64,000 bases of DNA from positions 14,251,777 through 14,315,776 of the forward strand of contig CM020619.1 of assembly GCA_009829735.1 (NCBI GenBank), given 5' to 3'. Origin of the DNA: Pyropia yezoensis. Its lineage: Eukaryota; Rhodophyta; Bangiophyceae; Bangiales; Bangiaceae. A model generated the notes under the pieces. It was not told the DNA's origin. It ran no database searches and was given only the letters and a program-made list of their open reading frames with translations. Both the position numbers and the translations under genes were made by a program. Shown one piece after another: positions 1-11,035 of this stretch (position 1 is the first letter of the stretch; each line of letters opens with the position of its first letter).

Positions 1-176
1 CTTTTGTGGATGGGCGCGCGTGCGTCGGCGCGCCCGGCAACCACCGCCGACGGCAGCACACCTGCTGACGCGCTTGGCGGCTGCTCTGGTGGAATCTTGT
101 GTGCTGTGTCTGCCTTCCGCCCTCCGCCCCCCCCCTCCCCCCCCCCTTCCCCCTGTGACCGTTTGACGTTGTGCAG

Positions 177-267
177 CGTGGTGTGGGCGGCGGAGCTGTC
201 GCTCAAGCGGGTGCGGGCGGCGCTCGACGCGCCACCGCCGACGGACGCGTCGCCGTCGGGCGGGTGA
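177..267 (+). CDS. Possible terminal exon of an upstream gene (partial)
   Basis: A C/T-rich tract at about 117-153 is followed by a GCAG acceptor ending at 176. After it comes a short open stretch reading VVWAAELSLKRVRAALDAPP that stops at TGA 265-267. The sequence before the acceptor looks intronic (long C-runs), and the stretch after it looks like ordinary helical coding sequence. The rest of the gene would lie to the left of the window, so no function can be given. It could equally be a chance open stretch in GC-rich DNA. Confidence 0.25.
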
Positions 268-1530
268 GGGCACGGTTACGGCCGGTGAGCTGTTGGGGGG
301 GGGTGGTTGCCGGCCAGCGTACCCCCCCGGCTGTTTTCGTCGTTGGGGACGCGCGGGGGGGCTGTGTTCGTGTGTGCGGGGGGGCGCCGGGGAGAGGGGG
401 CGCCGTTTTCTTTCCTGGTGCGGCGGGCCTCACAGATAGGAGGCCGGCCGTTTTTCTGTTTTTTCTGTCCCGAGTTGCCACCGTGGCGGCGGCGCAGCGG
501 CGCGGCGGCAGAAGGGGGGGGGGGGGGGTGCGGGGGGTCGTAGGAGCGGGAAAGAGCGAGCAAGCGATCCCCGTCGGTGTCCCACGTTGTCCGTGGGGCC
601 CACACAAGGGAGGGGCAGCACAGACGCCGCCGCCGCCGCGCTGACCGCGCGCGCCGCGCGGGGGGCGCCGCGGCCGCGGCCTGCCCCCCCTCCAGCGGCG
701 GTGGCAGCGACCCCCCCCCCCCCCCCCCCCTGTCTCCCAACGCCCAGCGTCGGCGTGCAAAAGGCTGGTGAGGGGGGTTGCCCGGTTACCCTCTGTCCGC
801 AGAGACAGCGGGGGCCCCGCTGCCAGTGCCGCCATGCATTGTGGGCGGGAGAGGGCGAGGAGGCCGACGGAAACGGGAGCCCACACCGGTGACCGCCCCG
901 CGTCACTCACCGCGCACGGAGGCAGACCACAGGCCGCAGGGTCCGCTCACATCCGTGAGGCGTCTGCCGCTGGCCAAAAAATCACAAACCCGCGATGGAC
1001 AGAAGCGCAAGTCAAGGCAGGTTCGTCATCCTTGTTTTTGGCCTTGGCGTGGCCCATGCCGGTCAGCGCCACAGTCCCATGATAGCTCGCTCCGTGTGGG
1101 AGGCCCCCACCGATGTGGCCAAAGTCCGCAGGAGCGACGCAGGGCGCCGCCGCCTCGCCGCCGTGGCGGGAACCGGGGCGCAACGCCGTGGCCGACCGTG
1201 CCCAGACAACACCAACGCCAAGAGAGTGCCATGACGAGGCGGAAGCTGTCCTGCGGCGTCCACGAGAAGGGCCGCACGGGCACACAGGCTGTGCCCGTCC
1301 AATGGCAGACAGCGCACTTCCCTTGACCGGCGAGGCCGCCCCGCGACGACCACGACCAGCTGGCTACTCGGGTCGTTTGAGGGCCCCGTGGCTGCCCAGG
1401 CAGCAGCTGTTGCCCCTGCAGGGGCGCACCTGCATCAAGAAGCGCCGACACCGCGCAGTGTGGGAAGACAGCTCGTTTAAGACAAATCTGGCCGTGGCGT
1501 CGACGCTCGAGCGTGATCACGGCGCACAAT
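268..1530. other. Intergenic, no gene seen
   Basis: GC-rich DNA with G and C homopolymers to about 750 and more balanced sequence from 900 to 1530. Several short open stretches overlap in opposite directions, and none shows a recognisable domain or a good start. I see no RNA gene or repeat here. Confidence 0.5.
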
Positions 1531-1630
1531 AATCTGGTTGTATGAACCGTATGTACGTACTGTATGTACAAGCAGTACAAATAGGCAAGGACACTGTACA
1601 TATCTATGTACAGTATGTACCAAAAATAGC
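1531..1630. repeat. GTAC-rich imperfect palindrome cluster
   Basis: An AT-richer island in GC-rich DNA contains GTACGTAC, TGTATGTAC, CAGTAC, TGTACATA and TGTACAGTATGTAC. The left and right halves are roughly inverted copies of each other. Related clusters lie near 24245-24350, 42345-42415, 45928-46138 and 54335-54375. It may be a worn inverted-repeat element or a cluster of GTAC-core protein-binding sites; the sequence alone does not decide. Confidence 0.4.
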
Positions 1631-1931
1631 AGATCAAGTCCGGCTGGTCGGTGCAAACTGGCTGCCAGGGCGCCCCCCCCCCCTACACGTCTTCGTGCCC
1701 TTTGTGCGTCACCCGGCCCCCGACCCCCCTCTTCCCCCACACCACGACGGCCATCGTCTTCCCGCCCACCAGCCGGCCCCACCCCACGCGGGCACCCCGT
1801 TGTGTCTACGTCCCTCTCCCCCTCATCTTCCCCCCCCCCCCCTTCTCCCGCGAGTCTCGACCGCGCAGGCTCTGGCCGCTCCTTGCCACCCCCCCCCCCC
1901 CCCCCCCCCCCGCGCCGGTCTCGGCGGCGCC

Positions 1932-4722
1932 ATGGCACCCACCCACCCCCGGCCCGCAGCGGATGGCCGCTCCCGTGCGGGCGGGGGTGGGGGTGGGCAG
2001 CGGCGGCTGCCAACGTCCGCATCGGACGGGTCCTTTTTTCCGACCCTGTTGGGGGGAGGGGGCGGGGGGGGTGGCGGCGGGGGGGAGGACACCCCGGTGG
2101 CGTCGGTGGGGGTGGGGGTGGTGGGGGTGGGGGTGGGGGTGGTGGCGGTGGCAGTGGCAGTGGTGGCGGTGGCAGTGGTGGCGGTGGCAGTGGCAGCGGT
2201 GGCGGTGGCAGCGGCAGTGGCGGGTGGGACGCGGCGGGGCGGGGGGTCCCCGCCGGGGACGCCGCCACGGCTGGCGTGGACACCGCCGCGGCAGCGGCAA
2301 CGGCGGCGGCGGCGGCGGCGGCAGCGGCCGACGCGGCCGCCGCGGCGGCGGCGGCAGAGGTGGACCGCCGCTTTGTGGCCGCCGCGGCGGTGGTGCCCCG
2401 CCTGGGCGTACCGGATGGCTTGGGTGCGGCGACGGGGGGGGGGGGGGCGCCGGGCGCCCCCGCCGCCGTGGGGGGGAGGGCGGCGCCGGCGGGCGCCCAC
2501 CACCCGCCGCGCCCCCGCGGTCGGCATCGGTGGGGGGGGTCTCCCCGGGCGGCGGCGGCGGCGGCAGCGGCGGCAGTGGCAGCGCGGCTGCAGCGGCTGC
2601 CGTCGCGGCGGCCGCGGGTGCTGCCCCAGGGGCGGCGGCGGCGGCGGGCTCCCCGCCGCCCCCTTGTGCCGGCGCGGCAGACGCTGCCGCGGCGATGGTG
2701 CGGGACGCGCTCGCGGCGCCCGTCTTTACCGACGCCGCCACCCTGGTGCGGGCCGTCGCGCTGTGCCACCTGCGGGGGGGCCACCCCCCCGGCGGTGACG
2801 ACGCCGCCACGGACGGCGGCGGACGTGGCGGTGGCGGGCGTGGCGACGGCGGGGGGGCGGTACCGTCCTTGCCGCCGCCGTCGCCGTCGCCGTTTATCGC
2901 GGCCGGCCCCGCCGCGACCGCCGCCGCCCTCTCTGCAACGGTGGAGACGCTGGCGGCGGCCACCGCCGCCGCCGCGGCGGCCGTCGAGTCGACACGCGAC
3001 GCGCTGCGCACCGCCGCCGCCGCCGCGGGGGCGGTGCGCGCCGGCGCGGGCGCGTCGTGGGCCGACGAGGCTGCCGTGGCGGCCCGCCGGGCGGGCCGCG
3101 CCGCCGCCCGCGCCGCGGCGGGCCTCGACGCGGCCGCGTCGGGAGTGGGGACAGCGACGACGGCGACGACAGCGGCGACGCCGCTGGCTGCTGCGGGGCG
3201 AGTCGCGGGGCCGGCGGCGGCGGCGGGCGGCATGGCCGCCGCCGCCGCCCGCGCGCGCGCGTGGACCGACGCCCGCGACGCGGCGGCGCTGGCGGGCGGC
3301 GGGGGGGACCCGCGGGATGTGCGCCGCGCCGCCGCGCTGCTGACCGCCATGGCCAGGCGGCTGGCGCGGGAGCGGGACGCGGCGGGGGCGCGGGCGCAGC
3401 CGCCGCCCCCGTTTGTGGTGCGCGGCCTGGCAGCGGTGGGCGGGTGGGTGGCGGATCTGTCGGCGCGGCTGGTCGCCGCCTTCCTCGCCGGCCAGGGGCG
3501 GGGGGAGGACGACGCCGCGGCTCTGTTGCGCCGCCAGACGGCGGCGGCGGCGGCGGCGGCGCTGCCCGACGGGGGGGCGGCGCTGGTGGCGGCCGTCGTG
3601 GCCACCCTGCCCGTGCCGTCGCCGCCGCCGCCGCCGTCGCCGCTGTCGGCCAGCCCGTCGGCGGCGGCGGCCGCCGCCGCCGCTGCCATGGCGGTGGGGG
3701 GGGGGGGGGGGGGGGTGGCTCCGTCGGCGGCGGCAGCGGCCAGGGGGGCGGCGCCGACGCGGTGGGCGCGCCGCTGCCGCTGCCGCCGCCGCCCCTGCCG
3801 CCGGCGCTGGTGGTCATTGCCGACGCGGCGGTCGCGGCGGCCGACGCGGTGCGCGGCGCGGCGGCAGGTGCCGCCGCCGCCTTTCCCGTCCCCGCATTTG
3901 TGCTCGGTGCGTACGCGCGGGTGCTGGCGGCGGAGCTGCTCGGGCCGGTTGCGGCCGACGGGCTGGACCGCGCCGCGGCGGCTGCGGCCGCCGAACCGGG
4001 GGGGGGGGGCGCCGCCAACGCGGCCTACCTGGAAGCCGTGGCGGGGATGGGCGCCGCTGCCGAGGCGGCTGCTGCGGGTCTCCGTGCCGCCGCCGAGGAG
4101 GGGGGCGGGGTCGGGACCGCTGCGGCGGCAGCTGCGGTGCCGCTGTCATCGGCACCGCCGCTGGCGGCCCCTGTCCTCCAACCGTGCGCGTGTGTCGGAG
4201 GGGTGGGGGGCGACGAGTCTGAGTCTGGTCTGACGGCCGCGCCAGCCGTGGCCGCCATCACCACACTCGCCTCCAGCACCGCCACTTCCCTCTCGGATGC
4301 CGTTGGGGTGTGCCACGACGTGGGTGCGCCCGCCGCCGACGTGCTCGCCACGGTGGCGGCGCCGCACGTGGCGACCTACGCCGACCGGGAGGTGGCCGCC
4401 ACTGCCGCCGCGGTGGCGGCGGCGCTGGCGGGTGTCCACGCGGCGCTGCGGCGGGGGGATGGGGGCTCGGCGGCGGCGTCGGGGGGGGCACCGTCGGCGG
4501 CACCGCCGCCGCTGTCGGCATTTCGACGCGCCGCCGGCGTGGCAGCCGCGTCGGGCCGCCTGCCGACGGCGGTGGCGGCTGCGGTGGCCGCCACCGCCGC
4601 GGCGCTGCGGCGCTGCCGCGCGGTCGCCGCGGCGGCCGGCGGCGGCGGCAGCGGCAGCAGCGGCGTGGCGCACGCGGCGGGCGGCGCCACGGGCACGACA
4701 GCGACGACGGCGGCGTCAACGA

Positions 4723-4753
<31 letters not shown>

Positions 4754-6689
4754 CGCGACGGCCGTCCCCCCGGAGGTGCTCGCCAACCTTGTTGGCGCCG
4801 TCACCGGCGCGACGCGGGCGGTGCTGGCCGCCGCGGCGGCGGCGGTGCCCGACGCGGCCGCCGCGGCCGGGGACCACGCGTGGGTAGGGGGGGGCGGCTC
4901 GCCGCTGGCGCCGCTCGCGGCGGCCGTTGCCGCCGTTGCCGCCGCGTACGCGTCGCTGGATGGGCTGCTGGGGGGGGGGGGAGCGGCGGCGGGCGCTCCC
5001 GCCGCCGGCGGGTCTTTGGCGGCCGCGGCGGCGGCGGCGGCGGCCACGCCGGGGCTGGCCGCCGCCCGCGCAGCGGCGGCGGCCGCGGCGGCCGCCGACG
5101 CGGCGGCGGCGGATGGGGCGGCCGCCGCCGCGGCGACGGCGGTGGGCGCCCGCGTGCACGCCCTCCTCACCGCCGCCGACGGTGGGGCGGCCGCGTTGGT
5201 CGGGGGCAACGGCGCGGCTGGCTGGGACGGCCGTCGCGGTGGGGGCGTCCTTGGCGGCGACGGTGTCGCCGGCGACGGCGGTGGCGACGGCGCCGCCCTG
5301 GACGGGGATGACGACGGCAACGACAGCGACGGCGACGGCTGGGATACGGGCGACCCCGACGGGGCGGTCGACCCCGCTGCCCGTCCCGGCGGCGGTGACG
5401 CTACTGACGACGATGACGATGGGGAGGAGCCGTCGGCCGCGGCGGTTGTCGCGTCGGCGTTTGTGCGGGCGCAGCTGGCGGCGCTGCCGGCGGCGGCGCC
5501 GCGGCTCGCCGCCGCCGTCGTTGACGCGGTGCTGGACGCGTGGGGGGGGGCGGGGGGCGCCGCTGCCGCGCGGGGGGGCGCGGCGCCCCGCCCGCGGCGC
5601 CGCCCGCCGCCGCCGCCGCGCCCGCCGTCAGCGGCCGCCGACGGGCGGCTGCTGGCGGGGGTACTCGCCGCCGCCACCGCCGCCGTCGACGGCAGCGGCA
5701 GCGGCAGCGGCAGCGGCAACGGCAACGGCAACGGCAACGGCGACGGCGGCCGCGGCCGCGACGGCGACGGCGGCCGCGGCCGCGTCGCGGCGGCGGCGGC
5801 GGTGCTGGCCGCGGCGGCCGCGGCGGTGCGGCCCGGCGCGCCCCCGTGGGCGGCCGCCACCGCGGCGGCGCTGTGGGACGCCGACCCCGCGGCGGTGGCG
5901 CGGGCGCTGGGGGGGGGGTGGGGGGTGGCCGGGCGCCGGGCGGACGCGCCCGCCGCGTCCTCGACGCCCAGGCCGCGACGGCGGGCTAGCTGGCTGGCGG
6001 GAGCCACCGCTGGGAGGGGGGGGGCGCCGCGCCACCCGCGGCGGGGGCGCTCCCCCACTGACGGGAACTCGCTTGAGGCGGGGGGGTGGGGCGGCGGGGG
6101 GGGGGCCGGGGTGAAAAACTGGAAAGAACCGCTCGCCTCGGCCGCCCTTGAGGGCGGGAGGGGAGGGAGGGGGGGGGGCACGCGGCGCACGGACGCTGGT
6201 GGTGGCGGGTGGGTCTGCGGTTGCGATGGGGGGGGCGGGGTGGGGGGGGTGGAACGGCGGCGGCTCTCCAGGCCCGTGCCGCGCCGCCGCCCCTTCCTCC
6301 CCGCCGCCCTCCCCGCTCGTCGCCCCGCCCCTCTCTCTGCTGCGCGGGGGGGCGCGGGCGGACCCGACGCGACGGGGGATGTACATACTGCCGCCGCCCG
6401 CGGCGCCCCCCCCCGCCCTCTTCCCTCCCCCGCGTTTGGTCGGGGGGGGGGGGGCGCCCGCCAGGGCCGTAGCGCCCCCCGGTGGGCGCTGCGCCGTCGG
6501 GGGGGGCGTCGGCGGGGGGGGAAGCCACCCGCCGGCCGCCGCCGACGCACCCCGTTTCCCCAGGGGGGGCGTTGGGCGTGCACGGGCGGCCGACGGCGGG
6601 CGGGGGGTGGGGGGGGGATCCCCGGCGGCCCCCCCCGGGAGCGCTGCCGCGTGGCGCGCCCGGGCCGCCGCCGACCAGCGGGTGGCTGA
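1932..6689 (+). CDS. Ala-rich helical protein, unknown; frame changes at G-runs
   Basis: I do not recognise this gene. An ATG at 1932 begins MAPTHPRPAADGRSR. A Gly/Ser linker follows (about 2100-2230), then over 3 kb of strongly biased Ala-rich sequence with amphipathic helical segments, for example VRDALAAPVFTDAATLVRAV near 2700, FVLGAYARVLAAELLG near 3900 and VPPEVLANLVGAVTGATRAV near 4770. The open frame moves at about 2430-2450 (run of G) and again at about 3700-3720 (run of G). No splice signals explain this, so base-count errors in homopolymers or genuine slippage are the likeliest reasons. An acidic Asp-rich stretch lies near 5290-5440. The end is uncertain: the last frame stays open to 6689, but coding character fades after about 6000. 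The all-helical, Ala-rich make-up would suit a scaffold or tethering protein, but no family signature was found. Confidence 0.4.
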
Positions 6690-6724
6690 CGGACGTGACG
6701 GGCACCGCGCGGGGGAAGGGAGGG

Positions 6725-6725
<1 letters not shown>

Positions 6726-6756
<31 letters not shown>
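6726..6756. repeat. 31-base G homopolymer
   Basis: An uninterrupted run of G inside a longer G-rich stretch. Such runs can form quadruplex structures and are also the places where assemblies miscount bases. Confidence 0.9.
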
Positions 6757-6757
<1 letters not shown>

Positions 6758-7440
6758 CACGCAGGTGACGTGGGCGGTGGCGAGCCGCGGCGACGGCGGC
6801 TCGCCGCCCCTGGGGGCGGGCGTGCGGCCGGCGTGGGAGGGGGGGAGCGAGCAGTTGGTCTGGCGGCCGCCGCGTCGCGGTGAGCGCGGGGGCGGCGCAC
6901 CCCCCTAGCTAGACCACAGGACGAAGAAGAAAGAAAAGGGGTGGAGAAGAAACACACGCCCCTCTGACAAGCCGGGGGGGTGCGGCCTCTTTGTCGCGGC
7001 GCCTGCGCGGCGGCGGCCGCGGCATCCACGGCTGGCTGGTGGCGGGGGCGGCGGCGCCCGCCCCACGCCCGGCCGACGGGAGCCCCAGGCCGCCGGCTGG
7101 GGCAAATCGCCCCTCGCTAGCTACGGGCGCCGCGGGAGCCCCCACGGAGCGGCTCGAGCACGCACACACTACGCATCGACGCATCGACCCCCACAGCGGG
7201 GGGGAAGCAGCTCCCCCTTGGGCCTTCCCCCCCCCCCCCCCCCCCCCCACCCCTCCGCCACCCCCTTGCCCACTGCGTGTCCGCTGGGAGGAGTCAGACG
7301 CCGCCGTCCGGCTGCCGCCACCATTACTGGCACGGGGCGCGCGCGGGTCCAACACCCCCCATACCCCACTGCCGTCTCTCCCACTCCTCCCCCCTCCCCC
7401 CTTCCCGCTCCCCCCCCGGAAGACCAACCACCCCAACGAC
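6757..7440. other. Intergenic between convergent genes
   Basis: This is 3' flanking DNA shared by the Ala-rich gene on + and HCF101 on -. It holds C-runs at 7220-7250 and a short purine-rich stretch at 6915-6955. No gene or clear terminator hairpin is visible. Confidence 0.5.
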
Positions 7441-9111
7441 TCAGCGCGCCCCCGCCGGCGCCGTTGCGTGCTCCGCCGCAACCAGCTTGCCGTTGCTCCG
7501 CGCCCCCTGCCACGCAGTGACAAACCGGGCGTACGGAAAGATGCTCTGGTGCCCGTCCGTCCACGACACCTGCAGCGCATAGTTGCCGACGGGCGCCATT
7601 TCCACCGGCTTGATGGTCTCTGACACATCCTCAGGCCGTAGCACCTGGTCGCCCGTCCACTCGTCAATGCACTTCGCACACCGGCACTGGCGGCGGAGGG
7701 TGGCGGGCCACAGCCGCTGCTCCACCCGCTTCCCGCCGCCGGCCGATGCCGGGGCGGCCCCGTCCGTAGACAAGGACGTGTCGGCATCCTCCCCCACCAC
7801 AATGACCAGCTCGTTGGTCTCCTTGTCGTACGTGATGACGGGCGTCTGAAGGCCGCCGTGCTGCACTTTCGCCACCTCCCGCACGACCGAGCCGGCGAGC
7901 TCGGCGTAGATGGCGGCCGTTTCGGATTCCGGAAAGGCCACAACGTAGGGCACCCCCGCGTCGCTCCGCTCGCACAGCGACGGGTCAATCGGTACCGCCA
8001 CGGACGTGGCAATGCCAAACGCGGTGGTCAGGCGGTGGCGGTGGCCACGGCCAAACAGCTCGTGGCGGACCCCCGTGTCGGGGGCGGTAAAGTACGCCAT
8101 GTTCTCCACCACCGCCACCGACGGGACGTTGAGCTTGGCAAACATGTCGAGGCCCTTGACCACATCCACAAACGACAGCAGCTGCGGGGTGGTGACGTGG
8201 ACAGCAGCGGTCATGGAGACCACCTGTGACAGCGTCAGCTGGATGTCCCCCGTGCCGGGTGGCAAGTCCAGAACGAGGTAGTCCAGCTCCCCCCACTGGG
8301 TGGTGGTCAGCAGCTGGGTGAGCATGTTGGCTACCATTGGCCCCCGCATGATGGCAGATGACTCGTTGACGTAGCCAAAAGACATAAGCCGAACGCCCCG
8401 GCACGTGAGCGGCTTGATACCGCCGTCCACAAACTCCACCTGGGGTGAGTCGGGCTTCACCATCGTCGGCAGCGACGGGCCGTAAATATCCGCGTCCATG
8501 AGGCCCACCGACGCGCCAGCTGCGGCGAGGGAGAAGGCCAGGTTCACCGCCGTCGTACTCTTGCCGACGCCCCCCTTGCACGACGCAACCGCAATGATGG
8601 CGCCTACCCGGTCTAGCGCGCCCGTCTTGGACTGAGAGACCGCCTTGGGCGCCTGTGCCGTCATGGTGACTGTGGCAGACGCGACCCAGGGAAGGCTCTT
8701 GGCGAGTGCCTCGCAGTCGGCCTGGAACTGGGCCTTGACGGGGCACGCGGGGGTGGTGAGCTCCACGTTAAACGCCACATCGTACGAGCCGACTGGCGCG
8801 TCGCCGCCAGAGCCGGCGGCGGCGCGGGTAATGGAGATGGCCTGCACAAAGCCGAGCGTGACAATATCCTTGCCGAGGTCGGGGTCGATGACGGCCTTGA
8901 GGGCCTGTAAGAGCTGCGCCTTGCGCTCTCCGCTGCTGGCCGGCGCCGGGGATGGGGGGGGGGCAGACGACGGGGGGGGGGCCGCAGCCGCCCGCCATGA
9001 GGCGGACCCGACCCGCCTCGTGGCCGGCCGGGCGGTTGGTCGTGGCCGGCCGCGGTGAGCGACGCCACGACGGCGGCACGGAAGTGCAGGGGCAGCTGGG
9101 ACAAACGCCAT
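7441..9111 (-). CDS. HCF101: HCF101, plastid Fe-S scaffold P-loop protein
   Basis: A 556-residue, intronless Mrp/NBP35-family protein. In plants HCF101 assembles [4Fe-4S] clusters and hands them to photosystem I and ferredoxin-thioredoxin reductase in the stroma. Seen here: a basic, Ala/Pro/Arg-rich transit peptide (about residues 1-55) starting MAFVPAAPALP; a DUF59/FSCA domain (about 62-155) with the TTPACPVK cysteine; the deviant Walker A KGGVGKST (about 179-186); DADIYGPSLPTM (about 207); LVLDLPPGTGD; and a C-terminal DUF971 domain (about 482-540) containing CRCAKC and SWTDGH. The DUF59-Mrp-DUF971 order is specific to HCF101 as against bacterial Mrp or cytosolic NBP35. ATG 9111 is the first in-frame ATG and gives a plastid leader. 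The gene is transcribed divergently from uS8, with about 650 bp between the two starts. Confidence 0.95.
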   Translation of the reverse strand: MAFVPAAPALPCRRRGVAHRGRPRPTARPATRRVGSASWRAAAAPPPSSAPPPSPAPASSGERKAQLLQALKAVIDPDLGKDIVTLGFVQAISITRAAAGSGGDAPVGSYDVAFNVELTTPACPVKAQFQADCEALAKSLPWVASATVTMTAQAPKAVSQSKTGALDRVGAIIAVASCKGGVGKSTTAVNLAFSLAAAGASVGLMDADIYGPSLPTMVKPDSPQVEFVDGGIKPLTCRGVRLMSFGYVNESSAIMRGPMVANMLTQLLTTTQWGELDYLVLDLPPGTGDIQLTLSQVVSMTAAVHVTTPQLLSFVDVVKGLDMFAKLNVPSVAVVENMAYFTAPDTGVRHELFGRGHRHRLTTAFGIATSVAVPIDPSLCERSDAGVPYVVAFPESETAAIYAELAGSVVREVAKVQHGGLQTPVITYDKETNELVIVVGEDADTSLSTDGAAPASAGGGKRVEQRLWPATLRRQCRCAKCIDEWTGDQVLRPEDVSETIKPVEMAPVGNYALQVSWTDGHQSIFPYARFVTAWQGARSNGKLVAAEHATAPAGAR

Positions 9112-9763
9112 CACGCGGGAAACGCGACGGGCAGGGACGAACAGAGCTGGCGGCGGGGGTCTGAACAAGCCGGCAACGCACAAGGGTGCGAGCGTCCGAG
9201 AACCCAGCAAAAGGGGAAGGAGAAAAACACAGCAGGCGGACGGGCTCGATAGTGCTTGGTCTTCACAAAGCAGCAGGGCACGAGGAGCTGTGCGCCCAGT
9301 CCCTGCGAGAAGACAACAGGGAGAGGAGATCAGGGGATAAAACGCAATCTACTGGCCGGTTGAAAATTGTACCTCTTGCGGACAAAGTCGCTCTTGGACC
9401 AACCAGGTCTGTTGCTTGTTGATCAAGTACGGCTACACTGCGCAGAACAAGCCCGGACAGACTGTCACTTTTGAAAAACCGGATGACAAACTCTCGGCCG
9501 GACTCCACTCTCAATGGATTGAGCGAGGTTCTGGAAGAAGAAATTATGCCCACGAAACGGCCGGAAACCAAGTAGATTGAGTTGGCTTCCGGTTGCCAGG
9601 GCGATGGGGCGACCCTGGTGCCGCCGGCGTCCTCATCGCGCATGTCGACACCACTCACTTCTCATTCTCCTCTCCTATTCCCCACCTCCGCTCCCCCCCT
9701 GCACCCCCCTGTTATTCATTTGTGCGGCCCGCACCGGCTGCCTCGTCACTTGTGCGGTTCGTC
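9112..9763. promoter_or_regulatory. Shared upstream region of HCF101 and uS8
   Basis: About 650 bp separates two divergent starts, so both promoters must lie here. The stretch 9250-9600 is less GC-rich than its surroundings. A pyrimidine-rich stretch at 9655-9720 lies just upstream of the uS8 start, as is common for ribosomal-protein genes. No TATA box or named element can be assigned with confidence. Confidence 0.5.
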
Positions 9764-10663
9764 ATGGTGCGCATGAGTGTGCTGGGCGATGCCCTCAAGA
9801 CGCTGTCCAATGCCGAGAAGCGGGGGAAGCGGCAGGTGATGCTGCGGCCATCGTCGAAGGTGGTCATCAAGTTTCTGCAGATCATGCAGAAGCACGGTAC
9901 GTTCGCAGCATTGTGGGACTCGTTCTCACTGCTCAGGGAAGTGACAGGCGGCATGGTCAGGGGGCGGGCGGCCCCTGAAGCACTCGCTAGACCGCGGCCG
10001 GTGCTTCATTTTTGCGGTCTCCATGTTCCGACGACCTAGCCGCTGACATATCGTTTTCGTTCTCTGGTATTTGTTTCGTCCACCTGAGTGCTGTCAATGC
10101 GTTGCTTGTGCGCGACGTCGTTGATGCTCGCCCTTCTTTCTTTCGTCCTTGCCACTTCGCGCACCACGGCTGCCTCTGTGGCGTTCTTGTGCTATGCTTT
10201 GCTGCATCGTACCGTGCGTGTACGTTGCTGGTAATCGTTCGGGTACGCGTTGTCTCATTGGCCCGCTGGTCCTGTCTCTGTCTCGGCCGGTCCCTGTGGC
10301 TCTTCTTCACTTCTTTGCCCGTCCCGGACGCCTTCCGTCCGCATTGCGCGCCGCATACGCCGCCGCTCTGCCTGCCGCTGTCGTGTGCTGTTGGCTACCG
10401 AAGGCTATATTGGCGAGTTCGAGTACGTCGATGACCATCGGGCCGGCAAGATCGTTGTGAACCTGATCGGGCGGCTCAACAAGTGCGGTGTCATCTCCCC
10501 CCGGTTCGACGTCAAGGTAGGACAGATGGAGAACTGGGTCAACAACCTGTTGCCCAGCCGTCAGTTTGGGTACATCATGCTCACCACTTCGTATGGCATC
10601 ATGGACCACGAGGAGGCGCGCACCAAGCACACGGGTGGGAAGATCCTGGGCTTCTTCTATTAG
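9764..10663 (+). CDS. RPS15A: Cytosolic ribosomal protein uS8 (RPS15A)
   Basis: Component of the small cytosolic ribosomal subunit. There are two exons, 9764-9896 and 10404-10663, joined across a 507-bp intron with donor GTACGT and acceptor CCGAAG. The split codon is G|GC (Gly). The spliced product is 130 residues, exactly the length of animal and plant RPS15A, and aligns end to end: [20 protein letters not shown] at the start, then [46 protein letters not shown] and a C-terminal [11 protein letters not shown]. No residue looks out of place. The large intron in a ribosomal-protein gene contrasts with intronless HCF101 next door. Confidence 0.97.
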
Positions 10664-11035
10664 GTGCTGCGCTGCTGCGGCTGCAGATTGACCCCCCTGT
10701 TTGCGTCATATCCACCTCCTTGTATACGGTGAACGGCCCGTATAAGAATATACCCACGTTCGACTCCCTCGACCTGCAGCGTCTATGGTGCGGGGCGTAG
10801 TTTGCCCCTCGCGAATTGCCTCTCGTCCGCCTCTCTGAGCCATCGTGGGGTGGGTGAGTGAACTGTTGGCAGTGGACCAGGGATTGTTTGAGAGTGGGGC
10901 GAGCATGCGTACCAGCCTCGAGCGTGCAAGAAAGAGAAATCAATACAACAAACGATTGAGTGGCTGAAAATAATGATAGGAGATAGGAGTACATAGCCAG
11001 GGTCGCAGCACCAAAAATAAAAAGAGAAGGAATAC
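10664..11035. other. Intergenic between convergent 3' ends
   Basis: Lies between the stops of uS8 (+) and the AMPK gamma gene (-). It contains an imperfect inverted repeat at about 10720-10746 (TTGTATACGG ... CCCGTATAAGAA) 55 bp after the uS8 stop, which might help 3' end formation. AT-richer sequence follows at 10920-11035. Confidence 0.5.
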
